64,000 nt of DNA from JABWAJ01 sp038323375 (GCA_038323375.1 JBBQGV010000009.1:30765-94764); one strand, 5' to 3'; shown: positions 42,201 through 51,990, counted from the first letter of the stretch. Numbers and translations: made by a program. Notes: generated by a model not told the origin, from the letters alone.

Positions 42201-45200
42201 GCCGGTACCTCCGGGTCTCCCCGGCGACGGCGTCAATCCCTGTAACCCTGCCGTGGTAGATGCAAACGCGGAAGTGGACAGCGTGAGTTATGTTTTTGCA
42301 AGTTTGCACTACAACCGCCTTACACCAACCTATTTTGCGCAGGGTGCAACAACGATTCCGGCCACCGTGATGCAGTTGCCCGGCGTTTTGCCAACGCACG
42401 TATTCAATGTGGGCGAAACCGATGTTTTTTATGTAATCACAGACCTTGTCGGCAATACAGATACCTGCTCTTTTAAAGTGATGGTAGAAGACAATGAAGC
42501 GCCGGTCGTCACCTGCCAGCCGGCATTCCTCTTCATTAATCCTTCCGGCCTGGATGTCCAAACGTTGGATGTTTCGGATGTAGACCTGGGGAGTACGGAT
42601 AACTGCACGATAGTAGATCGTTTCATTACGCCAAATACCTTTACTTGCGCCCAGATTGGCAGTGTGGTCAATATCACGCTGACGGTTGTGGATGCTTCCG
42701 GCAATTCCGGGACTTGCAACACCATTGCCGCCATTACCGCTCAAGGGCCCATGCCGACGGCAAACTCAGGGCTGTGCGGGGGCGATACGCTTTTCCTTAT
42801 TGCAAACCCGCCGGTTGGAACGTATACCTATCGTTGGTTCAATCCTTCGGGAATGTTGGTTTCTACGCAACAAAACCCCATCATACTTGGGATCAGCGCT
42901 TCCGCTGAAGGCCCGTACCGGGTAGAAATCCGCGGGGTTACAGGCTGTACTGCCGAGGGCGTCGTAACCGTATCCATTGAAGACCTGCCGGTTACGCCCG
43001 GCATCCTCACTGCCACTTCGGTATGCAGCGTTGACGATATTGTACTGAATTCATCTATCTTTCCGACGGGCAGTAATGTGATTTTTAGTTGGTATCAGGG
43101 CTTGCCGCCAAACGGAACCCTGATTGGAACAACGAATCAACCAACCCTGACCATTCCAGGCCCCCATCCGATCGGCGCCAATAACTATTATCTGACGGTG
43201 GAAGCCAGCGGATGCCTGTCAGCGCCTTCCAATCCGGTTAATGTCGCCTCGGTGGCCAAACCCATTGCCAGTGTAAGTTTTACCGATACGTTGGTTTGCG
43301 CCGGAACCGTTGTTAACCTCGGCACACCGGTCGTTGGCACAGGAATCACTTACCAATGGACAGGCTCGAATGGATTTACTTCTACCCAGCAATTTCCACA
43401 AGTGCCGTTAAACGGCGTCTTATCTTCCCTCAATGCTGGCTATTATTACCTGAGAACCGTGCGCAGCGGGTGCTTTTCAGAGCCGGATTCAACCTTGGTT
43501 TCCATTAAGCCTAAACCGGCAACGCCATCTTTGGCCTCCAGCGGGGCTGTTTGTGGGGGCGGAACCATAACCTTGTCCACGACATTCCTTGGTGCCAGCG
43601 CCTACCGCTGGGTGCAAAATGGCAATCAATCTTTCTTTACGACAACGCCTGCCTACCTCATCCCGGCAGCAACTGCGGCCAATGCCGGAAGCTGGCGTTT
43701 GTTCGTCACCCAAAATGGTTGCGAATCAGACGCTTCCATGCCGGTAACCGTGACGGTCAATCCGGTGCCGGTTGCAGCCGCTTCTGCCAATCCGACTTCG
43801 GTTTGTGAAGGCAGCACTTTGCAACTTTTTTCATCCCCGAATATTGCAGGTGCCTCCTATATCTGGTCAGGGCCGAATAATTTTGCGGCTGTCGTTCAAA
43901 ACCCGGTCATCAACAACATCAATGCTGCGGCTCAAGGGCCGTACATTGTGAATGTGACAACGCCGGCCGGATGCGCCGATACGGCAACCGTTTTTGTTCA
44001 AATATTGGGAAGCGTCAGCATCCTGGGCATCAGTTCCAATGCACCTGCTTGCCTGAATGGACCGACCACCATACAACTAACGCCAGCATTGTTGCCGGCA
44101 AACGGCAATTACAGTTATCAGTGGTCAGGGCCAAACAACTTCATCTCGGTGCAGCCGGTTGCGACAATTCCGAATGCTACTGCAGCGACCTATAGCGGCA
44201 ACTACACCCTAAGGGTGACAACCGCGCAGGGCTGCCCCTCTGCCTTGTTTACCTATGTGCTGGATATTTCGGACGCACCGGTTACTCCGGCAGCGCCTCA
44301 ACCTTTGATCCCCGGGCAGGTCTCTTATTGCGAAGGTTCGACCATCACGCTGGTCATGCCCGCTTATGCTGGTGGCAATGTGACGTATTTTTGGCGGGGG
44401 CCCGGCAATTCGCTGACGCCAACGACCACGCCGATGCTACAAATTACTTCAGCTACCCAAAACGACAGCGGCAACTATTCCGTTTTTGTTGTCGTGGACG
44501 GTTGCGGTTCCCAAGAATCCCTGCCGCTGGCGCTTATAGTTCAGCCGTTGCCAACCATTTCGGCGAGCAGCAACAGTCCGGTTTGCAGCGGCGAGGTGAT
44601 AGCACTGTCTACGGATATTACGCCGGGTGCCACTTATGTTTGGCTGGGGCCGTCGTCATTTACCTCGGCCTTGCCGAATCCGATGATTCCGCTGGCAAAT
44701 CCAACTATTCACTCCGGTACGTTCAGGGTTTTCAAAATCCTCAATGGCTGTTTCTCCGATACATTGTCCCTTCAGGTCGTTGTCAAACCGCGCCCCTCGG
44801 CACCGATGGCTCAAAATAACGGCCCAATCTGCATCAGCAGTGCCAATCCTGAACTGACGCTTTTTGTGACGCCAGGCTCTGCTACGGCGGGTGCTTTTTA
44901 TACTTGGTCTTACTTGGGTCAGCCGCTTGGCGCTGAAACGGAGACCCTCAGTTTTGTCCTGAACGATTTTCAAAATTTTCCGGGCAACGGCACTTATCCT
45001 TTTACCGTGAGCGCCCGTTTAGAAGAATGTTCTTCAAGCAATTCCCCGCCAACGCTGGTCACCCTGAATACCATTCCGGCCAACCAGGCTTTTGCAGGGT
45101 TTGACAATATCGTTTGCAATGGCTCAATCGGATTGCTCAGCGCTTCGGCACCGCCCATCGGAACCGGGCATTGGACGCAAACTGGCGGAAGTCCAAGTGG

Positions 45201-46410
45201 AGTGGTCATTGTCAATCCGGATTCGCCTACAACCCCGGTGAACGGCATGACGCTTGCCGGCGGCCCTTACACTTTCCGGTGGTCGCTGTCCAACGGTGCC
45301 TGCCAGAATTATTCGTTCGATGAGATCATCATCACCATTTCCCAAACGGAACCTGCCGATGCAGGTCTGGAAACGATGCATGTATGCGCCAATTCTGAAC
45401 TAAACTTAGCGGCAATACCGCCTGCGAATGTGGGGAGTACCGGCATTTGGTCACAGCCGCCTGCGCAAGCCATCCTTGGGGTGGTCATTGTCTCGCCAAC
45501 GGATCCGAATACCCTGATTTCAGGTTTGGCACCCAATAACCTCTACGTGTTTACGTGGACCGTGACGGGCAATTGCGGAACCGGGCAGGATCAGGTTTCC
45601 GTAACGGTATCAGACAATGCGCCTGATGCTGGGAATGAAGTCAACGCCTGTAATGATGAAGCAGTGGCAACCATCAGCGCATCCCTCCCTTCACTGGGCA
45701 GTACGGGTAGCTGGGTGGCTTTGCATCCTGCGAATATTTTAGATAACCCGCAAAGCCCGACGACGATGGTGCGCAACCTGCAATTTGGCGAAAACCCGTT
45801 TGTCTGGGTTATTGACAACAGTCTTTGCAATGCCAGCGATACTGTATTGGTATTCTACTACCCCAATCCGGTTGCTTTTGCCGATCAGGTCTCAACCCCA
45901 TTTGCCGCTGCTGTCCAATTTAATGTTCTACTCAATGATCTGCTACCACCCAACGCCGATCTCACCATTCAATCCGCACCGGCACAGGGCACAGTTGAGC
46001 TTTTAGGCAATGGGGAGATGCGGTACACCCCGCGTCCGAATTTTGTCGGAACAGATGTGTTCACTTACTTAGTGCGGAGCACCGGTTGCGTAGATGCAAC
46101 GGCTACGGTAACCATTGCGGTTGGGGAAGGGGCTGCCTGCAAAGCGCCCAATATCATCACCCCGAACAATGACGGCGTCAACGATACTTTTGTGGTGCCC
46201 TGCCTGTTGGATATGGACGCTTTTCCCAATAGCCAGGTTTCGATTTTTAACCGCTGGGGCGATGAGGTTTTCCGGTCGCCCACCCCGTACAGAAGTGATT
46301 GGAATGGAACGTTCAATGGCGAAGACTTACCGGCAGATACCTATTTTTTCCTCATTAATTTAGGAAACGGCAGCGAGCCGATGACCGGCTTCGTCATGGT
46401 GCAGCGTTGA
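39295..46410 (+). CDS. giant multi-domain T9SS adhesin (gliding motility-associated C-terminal domain)
   Basis: This is a 2371-residue secreted protein. The signal peptide is within residues 1-28. Residues ~45-1140 hold repeated HYR-like modules (D-x-x-A/S-P start; TRTWRARDICGN, RRTWKATDHCGN, DECGNRDTTTATF) with many paired cysteines. Residues ~1150-2000 hold about ten Ig/PKD-like repeats (YRWFNPSG, YQWTGSNGF, YIWSGPNNF, YQWSGPNNF). A cadherin-like unit (LLNDLLPPNADLTIQ...FTYLVRS) precedes the C-terminal sorting domain APNIITPNNDGVNDTF, SIFNRWGDEVF (CHU_C type B). It is exported by the type IX system and fixed to the cell surface. The two genes behind it encode its usual partners. Confidence 0.93.
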   Translation: MINYLRCPVRPFWLILAVCLMSVASVYSRNTPRPEAAKRQVSSNPLAAPVFVDLPPNDTIVDCADNVPLPVGLMATDDTDPAFPMTIFPTDSPDPGTIDPCVGATITRTWMAIDMDNDTAIVTQIIVVLPDTEGPQVSVPEIQATIACQVFNYGVWINSERLRVATNSGDNCSGIDDINDDAPPSFNDPCGSLTVTFTLLDNCGNSTQWLAMVTVIDTLAPVLTGAPANVTISCSDPIPAVPIVTATDNCTPGLVVNFQESSSQVMDSTCAQYEYSIVRTWIVSDSCGNNKTHTQVISVDDFTAPTFVVPLDIIIGCDEDAQDLNITGNAANVLDNCDPDPGIFYTDVVVNGNCPGNSVITRTWRARDICGNVTGKIQTITVVDDESPDFVVPDDLTVNCEDANDDDLTGVPINISDNCDIAPVISFSDVVISGTCVNSYGIRRTWKATDHCGNFTEKDQIITIVDNTAPVLGETADNLTLNCTEGIDVQGAFDTWVSNRGGADASDNCTEDPDLVWYAFNSSTTDPASLPINNCPAPGGVIRTRTVDFIVEDECGNRDTTTATFMLLDNEAPVISACPQNTTIATDAGVCEATYTLLPPVIEENCADTTLAISLTGSAPITTSALPGLEGDTPVNPIFINLNVPIPAPVNALGSGTLTIALVSVDAEEATEFFNIYGEGGAFLGTTAHTPAQCGNSTTTITLSASQINNWAQDGLIVISLQPNTAGGLLGRFYINAICNPAGVVNAELDFTAKNFGALTFEYSINHGARTAVVPIGPRDISLDPGDHLITYYATDCGGNVDSCAYVVTVKDMEAPVSQCPSDIVVNLAIGACTASVTLPLPAGAADNCGVYNPFEQTLPADTTSAWLTFNYDPNLNDYIANDELFIFTGVAANAFAPVTLRLDLRGDFVDNNAFLTIYGDDNSVVGLTQPGISNCTTPAQVSFNIPAATFNTWAADGTVQFRVQPFDVPVPPGLPGDGVNPCNPAVVDANAEVDSVSYVFASLHYNRLTPTYFAQGATTIPATVMQLPGVLPTHVFNVGETDVFYVITDLVGNTDTCSFKVMVEDNEAPVVTCQPAFLFINPSGLDVQTLDVSDVDLGSTDNCTIVDRFITPNTFTCAQIGSVVNITLTVVDASGNSGTCNTIAAITAQGPMPTANSGLCGGDTLFLIANPPVGTYTYRWFNPSGMLVSTQQNPIILGISASAEGPYRVEIRGVTGCTAEGVVTVSIEDLPVTPGILTATSVCSVDDIVLNSSIFPTGSNVIFSWYQGLPPNGTLIGTTNQPTLTIPGPHPIGANNYYLTVEASGCLSAPSNPVNVASVAKPIASVSFTDTLVCAGTVVNLGTPVVGTGITYQWTGSNGFTSTQQFPQVPLNGVLSSLNAGYYYLRTVRSGCFSEPDSTLVSIKPKPATPSLASSGAVCGGGTITLSTTFLGASAYRWVQNGNQSFFTTTPAYLIPAATAANAGSWRLFVTQNGCESDASMPVTVTVNPVPVAAASANPTSVCEGSTLQLFSSPNIAGASYIWSGPNNFAAVVQNPVINNINAAAQGPYIVNVTTPAGCADTATVFVQILGSVSILGISSNAPACLNGPTTIQLTPALLPANGNYSYQWSGPNNFISVQPVATIPNATAATYSGNYTLRVTTAQGCPSALFTYVLDISDAPVTPAAPQPLIPGQVSYCEGSTITLVMPAYAGGNVTYFWRGPGNSLTPTTTPMLQITSATQNDSGNYSVFVVVDGCGSQESLPLALIVQPLPTISASSNSPVCSGEVIALSTDITPGATYVWLGPSSFTSALPNPMIPLANPTIHSGTFRVFKILNGCFSDTLSLQVVVKPRPSAPMAQNNGPICISSANPELTLFVTPGSATAGAFYTWSYLGQPLGAETETLSFVLNDFQNFPGNGTYPFTVSARLEECSSSNSPPTLVTLNTIPANQAFAGFDNIVCNGSIGLLSASAPPIGTGHWTQTGGSPSGVVIVNPDSPTTPVNGMTLAGGPYTFRWSLSNGACQNYSFDEIIITISQTEPADAGLETMHVCANSELNLAAIPPANVGSTGIWSQPPAQAILGVVIVSPTDPNTLISGLAPNNLYVFTWTVTGNCGTGQDQVSVTVSDNAPDAGNEVNACNDEAVATISASLPSLGSTGSWVALHPANILDNPQSPTTMVRNLQFGENPFVWVIDNSLCNASDTVLVFYYPNPVAFADQVSTPFAAAVQFNVLLNDLLPPNADLTIQSAPAQGTVELLGNGEMRYTPRPNFVGTDVFTYLVRSTGCVDATATVTIAVGEGAACKAPNIITPNNDGVNDTFVVPCLLDMDAFPNSQVSIFNRWGDEVFRSPTPYRSDWNGTFNGEDLPADTYFFLINLGNGSEPMTGFVMVQR

Positions 46411-46457
46411 TGGCAGTATAAATCGGATTCACGGTTATTCCCAAAACAAAGAGATTT

Positions 46458-47405
46458 ATGAAAAAGGCGATTACCTTGATTTTACTCACCTTCAGTGTGG
46501 CCGCCTGGTCGCAGCAGGAGGAGCAGTTTACACAATTTATGTATTATAAAATGGGCTTTAACCCGGGCTACGCCGGCAGCAACGAAGCGCCCTGTATTTC
46601 GATTCTTGCGCGCAATCAATGGCTGGGCATAGAAGGGGCGCCCGAAACCCAATTGCTGACGTTCAACATGCCGTTGTTTAACCAGCGGGTGGGGATTGGC
46701 GCGACCGTTTCGAGGCATACCATTGGCCTGACGGAACGGTTTACAGCTGACGCCGTTTATTCTTACCGCATTCCGGTTGGTCGGGGGAAGCTCGGAATAG
46801 GCTTACAAGGGTCAATTCGACTCATTCGTTCCAATTTCAACAAAGCGGAATCCACCCAGCCGATAGACACGGATGTTGCCATTCCTGTGGGCATTCAGAG
46901 TAAATACGTGCCCAATTTCGGCGCGGGGATCTATTACAGCTCCAGCCGCTTCTTTTTCGGCGTTTCGGCACCCCGATTGCTGCAAAATAACATAGATCTG
47001 GCTGATGGCGGCGGCGTATTGTCAAAAGAAGTAAGCCACCTCTATGTGATGGGCGGGATTTTATTCAAACTCAGTGAAAATGTGCAATTGCAACCGCAGT
47101 TGTTGTTGAAATACGTGAAAGGTGCCCCCTTCGACGGCGATGCAAACGTCAATTTTATTTTTTCTGAAAAATTCACCGCAGGGGTGTCTTACCGCTTGGG
47201 TGGCTCTAAAAAAAGTGGCATCGGAGAGTCGGTGTCGCTGGTTTTTGGCGCTCAAATTACCGATGATATCCTTTTTGGCGTTTCTTACGATTACACCTTG
47301 TCCGCATTGAGAGACCACAACACCGGGAGCATCGAAGCCATGCTGCGTTATTGTATTGGTGGCAGTTCCAAAGGGGAAATCTTTGTGAACCCAAGATTTT
47401 TTTAG
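46458..47405 (+). CDS. PorP/SprF-family T9SS membrane protein
   Basis: This is a 315-residue outer-membrane barrel with signal peptide (MKKAITLILLTFSVAAWSQ). The family signature follows: EEQFTQFMYYKMGFNPGYAG, then NQWLGIEGAPETQLLTFNMP. The end is YDYTLSALRDHNTGSIEAML. PorP/SprF proteins anchor or help export a specific large adhesin, typically the gene directly upstream, as here (47-base gap). Confidence 0.95.
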   Translation: MKKAITLILLTFSVAAWSQQEEQFTQFMYYKMGFNPGYAGSNEAPCISILARNQWLGIEGAPETQLLTFNMPLFNQRVGIGATVSRHTIGLTERFTADAVYSYRIPVGRGKLGIGLQGSIRLIRSNFNKAESTQPIDTDVAIPVGIQSKYVPNFGAGIYYSSSRFFFGVSAPRLLQNNIDLADGGGVLSKEVSHLYVMGGILFKLSENVQLQPQLLLKYVKGAPFDGDANVNFIFSEKFTAGVSYRLGGSKKSGIGESVSLVFGAQITDDILFGVSYDYTLSALRDHNTGSIEAMLRYCIGGSSKGEIFVNPRFF

Positions 47406-47431
47406 AAATATCCGTTTAACCCCCTTGTCCT

Positions 47432-49456
47432 ATGCGCATTTTGTCCTATACCCTGTGTTTTCTTTTTCCGGTTGTGCTGGCAGCTCAGGTTCCAAAACGG
47501 AGCACCGAACGGCTTTATGAAAAAAGTGCGCTTCGGCGCGATATTTTTCTTCAAAATACTGCGCGGATCAATACGCCGGGCATGGAGTTTTCTCCGGCGC
47601 TTTATCTCAACGGGATGGTTTATGTGTCGCGCTACAATTCCGGGCCTATAGATGAAAAAACACAGGAGACTTTCTACGAGTTGTTCTATTCAGAGTTGGA
47701 TCCGAACGGAATGCCAACGAAGCCGCAGAATTTTTCGATGGAAATCAACTCGCAGTTGCACGAAGGGCCGGTGAGTTTCAACCGCAAAGGCGACCGCATG
47801 TATTTCACACGCAGCAATTCCAAACAGGGCATTAGCCGCGCAGATAAAAAAGGGAAAGTCGTCCTTAAAATATACGAGGCGCAGAAAGGGGAATACGATT
47901 GGGAAAATATTCAGGAACTGCCTTTCAACAGCGATAAATTCTCGTGCATGCATCCTTCGCTTTCCGCAGACGGCAAAAAGCTGTTCTTTGCATCGGATAT
48001 GTCGGATGGATACGGAGGGATGGATATCTATTTTGCGGAACGCCTGAGCGACGGAAGGTGGTCTAAGCCCATCAACTTGGGTTCGGAAGTGAATACCGCT
48101 AAAAATGAAGTATTCCCGTTTTTTCATGAAAGCAATACCCTGTTTTTTAGCTCCGACGGGCAAGACGGGTTGGGAGGTTTAGATATTTTTATGATTGACC
48201 TGAGTAAACGCGTCTGGGGCAAACCGGTTAACCTTGGAGAACCCTTCAATTCACAAAAGGACGATTTGGGCTTAGTATTGACTGAAGACGGCGTCATGGG
48301 CTACTTTACGTCCGATCGGGACGGTGGCAGGGGGCGCGACGATATCTACGTCTTCGAAGTGCCGGGCGGAATCAAAGGCATCGAGTTGCCGGAACTGCAA
48401 GAAACGCTCGTTACCGTATACGACGGTGCTGAAAGCAAACGCGCTGCCGGAGCAGCCATTCGGGTTTTCGAGTGTTCTGAAGACGGTATTCTAAAAAATG
48501 AAGACCTGTACAACCTGGAACTCCTGCCAACCTCCAACCGATCAGAAGAACTAACCCTTAAATTAGTTCGCAAAAGAGAAGAAGAATTAGGCGACCCGCG
48601 CCACCTAACCGACCGCAACGGCCAGGCATCTGTGGCTTTTGAACAGGGGAAAGACTACCTCGTTTTGGTTTCTAAACCAGGATACGTGACTCAGGAAATC
48701 CGTTATTCCACAAAAGGGGAAAGTAAATTCCGCCCACTTGAAATTACCATTGATCCGAGCAACTGCCTCTCCTTGCGCGGCGTGGTCTTGTGCGATCCTT
48801 ATCAGGCCAAAGTACCCAACGCCCTTGTGCGCATTGTAAATAAGTGCGACGGCAGCGAAAAAGTAGTACGCACCAACATCAGCGGGGTGTTTGAATATTG
48901 TCTGCCCATCGGCTGCGATTACAGCATCAGCGCTGAAAAAGATGGCTACAACCCCGGCCACAGCCAGGTTTCAACGTACAAAATACGGGGCAGCCGCTCG
49001 ATTGAAGCGGAAATCAAACTAACGCCCGCCGCGAACGGCATTGTGAAGGAACCAATCCGCCGAGGCTCCGTGATCGTTTTGGAGCATATTTATTACGACT
49101 TCAACAAGTCGGCCATCCGCACCGGCGATTCTTATGAACTGGAAGCTTTAGCCCAATTGATGGAACAATATTCAAGCATGGAAATTGAGTTGGGCGCGCA
49201 TACAGACTGCCGTGGCGCTGAAGACTACAACCTGCAATTGTCGCTCCGGCGCGCAGAATCCGCCAAAGAGTTCCTGATCCAGCGCGGGATCGCTCAGGAA
49301 CGCGTGAAAGCGATTGGCTACGGGGAAGCCCTTCCGCGCAACCGCTGCCGCGACGGCGTGGAATGCAGCGAAGAAGAACACCAGCACAATCGGCGGACTG
49401 AAGTTAAAATTCTGCAAATTAATGAACAGGTAGGTCTGGGTTATGAGAAGGATTAG
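47432..49456 (+). CDS. OmpA-family protein with PD40 propeller (PorE-like)
   Basis: This is a 674-residue protein with signal peptide. PD40-type repeats (HPSLSADGKKLFFASDMSDG; LFFSSDGQDGLGGLDIFMID) form a propeller at ~60-310. Carboxypeptidase-regulatory-like segments occupy ~330-540. The C-terminal OmpA domain (IELGAHTDCRGAEDYNLQLS; RAESAKEFLIQRGI) binds peptidoglycan. PorE-like proteins tether the T9SS ring to the wall and commonly follow a PorP/SprF gene. The three genes from 39295 form one operon. Confidence 0.93.
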   Translation: MRILSYTLCFLFPVVLAAQVPKRSTERLYEKSALRRDIFLQNTARINTPGMEFSPALYLNGMVYVSRYNSGPIDEKTQETFYELFYSELDPNGMPTKPQNFSMEINSQLHEGPVSFNRKGDRMYFTRSNSKQGISRADKKGKVVLKIYEAQKGEYDWENIQELPFNSDKFSCMHPSLSADGKKLFFASDMSDGYGGMDIYFAERLSDGRWSKPINLGSEVNTAKNEVFPFFHESNTLFFSSDGQDGLGGLDIFMIDLSKRVWGKPVNLGEPFNSQKDDLGLVLTEDGVMGYFTSDRDGGRGRDDIYVFEVPGGIKGIELPELQETLVTVYDGAESKRAAGAAIRVFECSEDGILKNEDLYNLELLPTSNRSEELTLKLVRKREEELGDPRHLTDRNGQASVAFEQGKDYLVLVSKPGYVTQEIRYSTKGESKFRPLEITIDPSNCLSLRGVVLCDPYQAKVPNALVRIVNKCDGSEKVVRTNISGVFEYCLPIGCDYSISAEKDGYNPGHSQVSTYKIRGSRSIEAEIKLTPAANGIVKEPIRRGSVIVLEHIYYDFNKSAIRTGDSYELEALAQLMEQYSSMEIELGAHTDCRGAEDYNLQLSLRRAESAKEFLIQRGIAQERVKAIGYGEALPRNRCRDGVECSEEEHQHNRRTEVKILQINEQVGLGYEKD

Positions 49457-49467
49457 CGTTGGTGCAA

Positions 49468-49530
49468 GTGAGGGGTTGTGTAAAGAGGCTTTGCTTTTTG
49501 CACTTTGCACCTTATTACACAACCCCTCAC
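49468..49530. terminator. bidirectional terminator between convergent genes
   Basis: Perfect 16-bp arms GTGAGGGGTTGTGTAA (49468-49483) and TTACACAACCCCTCAC (49515-49530) lie between the adhesin operon and the convergent T9SS cargo gene. The loop is partly T-rich. Confidence 0.75.
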
Positions 49531-49537
49531 CATGATG

Positions 49538-51049
49538 CTAATGCATCACCACAAATGTACCTCGGAGAATGCCTTGTCCGTGTTCTTCATGGAGAATACA
49601 AAAATAAACCCCTGCCGGCCACTGCGCAGTATTCACCAGCAAGCGCTGCCCGGTGCCGGCTTCAATTTCCTGGCTATACATAGTTTTGCCTTCCGCGTTC
49701 CACACCTGGAGTTTTCCAACAAAACCCGACGGTAGCTGGATATACGCCACGCCATCTGCCGGATTTGGAAAGACCTTGATCTTTCCATCCTGTCGTTCCG
49801 GTTCTTTATTCGCTGTGGAAATACCCAGCGTATCGCACAGGCTGCCAGGTAGGTCGTAGAGGCGAAAATGCGGGAAATTGGGCGCTGCAAAGGCATGAAA
49901 AGTGGGTAGCCGAATGCCATGCTGCTCCAGATTACAAGCCGTACCCGGCTCATTGGGGTTGTGAATGACATGTAAGCGGTTAACTCCATTGGTGGAGGTA
50001 ACGTAAATTTTACCGTCGGGTGCCAGCATGTGCTGAAAAAAAGTAGTGGGCAAAAAAGACAGGAAGCCATCGTAAACGGCAATAAGCTGGCGTGAAGCGC
50101 TGATGTCGGTAGCCCCAAGGTCGTATTGGTAAAATTTTGTACTCAAAGACACATATAAATAGCGGTTATTGGGCGAAACGGACACACCTGCTCCAGTTCC
50201 GCCCCCAATCGTGTCCCCCACAAATTCCAGATTCACAGGATTGTACAATTCCCCTGAACACCGGTCGAAATCAAAAATATGGATGCCATTGAATGGATTT
50301 ACCCGGATATACTTACCGCCATCAGGCGAAAAAATGGCCTGCCCGCTCCAATAGTAATCATTCCATTCAGCACCGGCCTGCCGGACAAAAGGCCCTTCAA
50401 CCCCTTGCGGTGAAAGCAGAAAAAGATAGTGAATATTACTGCCCACCTTGGGTGCCACAACCCACCAGTCGCGCCCGTTGTCGTGCCGTACAGCCTGCAA
50501 TTGATCTGCAAAGGTATCCTGAAACAACAGGATATTTTTTTCGGTTACTTCACCGAGGCCATTGTCGCTGCTACCATCAACTAAGGAATACATGAAATCC
50601 GTAATATAGAGCTGATCATTTCTGCGCAGATGAAATAAGCAATAGAGCGAATCGCTGCTGGGTTGGGGAAGTGCCATCAAGCCTTGTCGATATGGATAGC
50701 CACCACAATCTCCACAATAATTAGTATGTACCTGTCCTGGATTAATAACGTTTCCATTTGTCATTATTTCATGATCCTGATTAACTAAATGACAGCCATT
50801 TGAATAAAATATCAGTTCACCAAGCTTATTCGAAATTATTCCAACGGGAGACAAACGGAAAGGTGTTTCAAAAAAAGAAATTGTTCTTGGGGTTTCATGA
50901 AAATTCATCATAGAGCCTCCAAGACTGTCTTGCAGAATATTAGGAGCATATCCCAAAAGCCATATGTAATCATACTTGGTTTCTTGCGCCCGTGTAACTT
51001 GAATGGCGAAAAACAAAAAAAGTATCGTAATCAGTTTTGATAAAGACAT
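49538..51049 (-). CDS. secreted protein with T9SS type A sorting domain
   Basis: This is a 503-residue protein. The signal peptide is MSLSKLITILFLFFAIQVTRAQ. The body resembles a beta-propeller or NHL/WD-like fold (FSPDGGKYIRVNPFNGIHIF; SVSPNNRYLYVSLSTKFYQY). The C-terminal Por_Secre_tail is complete: KVFPNPADGVAYIQLPSG, LQVWNAEGKTMYS, WPAGVYFCILHEEHG. It is exported by T9SS, whose cargo-handling genes lie next door. Function unknown. Confidence 0.88.
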   Translation of the reverse strand: MSLSKLITILFLFFAIQVTRAQETKYDYIWLLGYAPNILQDSLGGSMMNFHETPRTISFFETPFRLSPVGIISNKLGELIFYSNGCHLVNQDHEIMTNGNVINPGQVHTNYCGDCGGYPYRQGLMALPQPSSDSLYCLFHLRRNDQLYITDFMYSLVDGSSDNGLGEVTEKNILLFQDTFADQLQAVRHDNGRDWWVVAPKVGSNIHYLFLLSPQGVEGPFVRQAGAEWNDYYWSGQAIFSPDGGKYIRVNPFNGIHIFDFDRCSGELYNPVNLEFVGDTIGGGTGAGVSVSPNNRYLYVSLSTKFYQYDLGATDISASRQLIAVYDGFLSFLPTTFFQHMLAPDGKIYVTSTNGVNRLHVIHNPNEPGTACNLEQHGIRLPTFHAFAAPNFPHFRLYDLPGSLCDTLGISTANKEPERQDGKIKVFPNPADGVAYIQLPSGFVGKLQVWNAEGKTMYSQEIEAGTGQRLLVNTAQWPAGVYFCILHEEHGQGILRGTFVVMH

Positions 51050-51061
51050 GGCAATGGATTA

Positions 51062-51108
51062 AAAAACGCCTTCCTGAGTCATTTTTTCAATATCAGGAAG
51101 GCGTTTTT
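51062..51108 (-). terminator. terminator of the decayed T9SS gene
   Basis: Perfect arms AAAAACGCCTTCCTGA and TCAGGAAGGCGTTTTT. On the minus strand the hairpin is followed by a T run and directly follows the pseudogene's stop. Confidence 0.75.
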
Positions 51109-51990
51109 ATGAAAAGGAAGTTAATGGATCAATGATGAAGGAGACCCTGCGGTTCAGTTCGCTGCTATTGCCATGAATCGCGCAGAAGTAGATACCTGAT
51201 GGCCAGTGCCGGGTATCAACAAGTAAGGCTTGTCTGCCGGATTTGGGTACACTGTAAGGGGATCAGACTGTATGGCTATTACACCGGGGTGAAAGGCTTC
51301 CAAATTTTCTTCGGCTTCTATTTCATCTTTCAGATGGGCGTCATAGCCATTTTCAGGCCAAACAAACTGTGGGTTAATGAACCGGCCGTTGTGTTCGAGT
51401 TGGCTGTGAAAAAACTTTGTGCATCGGTGTTTTGCAGCAAATCCGGGTTGTTACGCAAATTCAGCATCAGGGCATATTCCATTTCCCATTCATCTAACGG
51501 GATATCAATGTAAGGCGCCAGGCCGCCGGTGGCCGTTTCTTCCTGAAGGCTAGATAGGTCGTCAAAAAAACTATGAATTGGGACACAATAATTGGTGGAA
51601 CCCGGATCATAAAAAAACCAGCCTGATGAGCTTACTAAAGTTGGTAATATCGAAGGATCTGTTGACTCTGTATGAAACTCAGATAATGATGGGTCAACTC
51701 CAATTTGGCATTCTGCCGCCCACAACGTGTAATCCCCGGAAGTCGTTGACCATATATTACCATGTCTAAGCTGGGTACCGATACCCGGAACGCCGATTGA
51801 CCCAATGGAAATGAAAACTCCTTGCCCATGCGCATTGAGGTCATTGTTTTTCAACAAAAGTCAGGTTTCTGACTCTAAAGACCGACCCTTCACCGGACAA
51901 AATGTTTCGCAAAACCACGGGCAACTGACGCACTGTCAGTTCCCCGTAGTTTTAACTGCCGTATTGTCGCTTGTTTTATTTACAAAAAAG
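51107..51990 (-). pseudogene. decayed T9SS cargo gene, paralogue of 49538-51049
   Basis: The largest open piece (51330-51857, minus) reads GSIGVPGIGTQLRHGNIWST, SGDYTLWAAECQIGVD. Further downstream a frame gives DPLTVYPNPADKPYLL, and then in another frame LVDTRHWPSGIYFCAIHGNS, ending in TAA at 51107-51109. PNPAD and WPSGIYFC are the two ends of a Por_Secre_tail, but the ~35 residues between them are gone and the frame shifts. Upstream, NILSGEGSVFRVRNLTF is separated from the main piece by a stop. Several lesions, so a pseudogene. Confidence 0.75.
51917..51946. repeat. isolated hairpin
   Basis: ACGGG-C-AACTGAC pairs with GTCAGTT-C-CCCGT around a 5-nt loop inside the 5' debris of the T9SS pseudogene. 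There is no T tract long enough for a confident terminator. Confidence 0.4.

Noticed and set aside
41257..42744. 495-codon open frame antisense to the adhesin
   Set aside because: Low-stop artefact of a repetitive gene; arginine-rich text without a fold.
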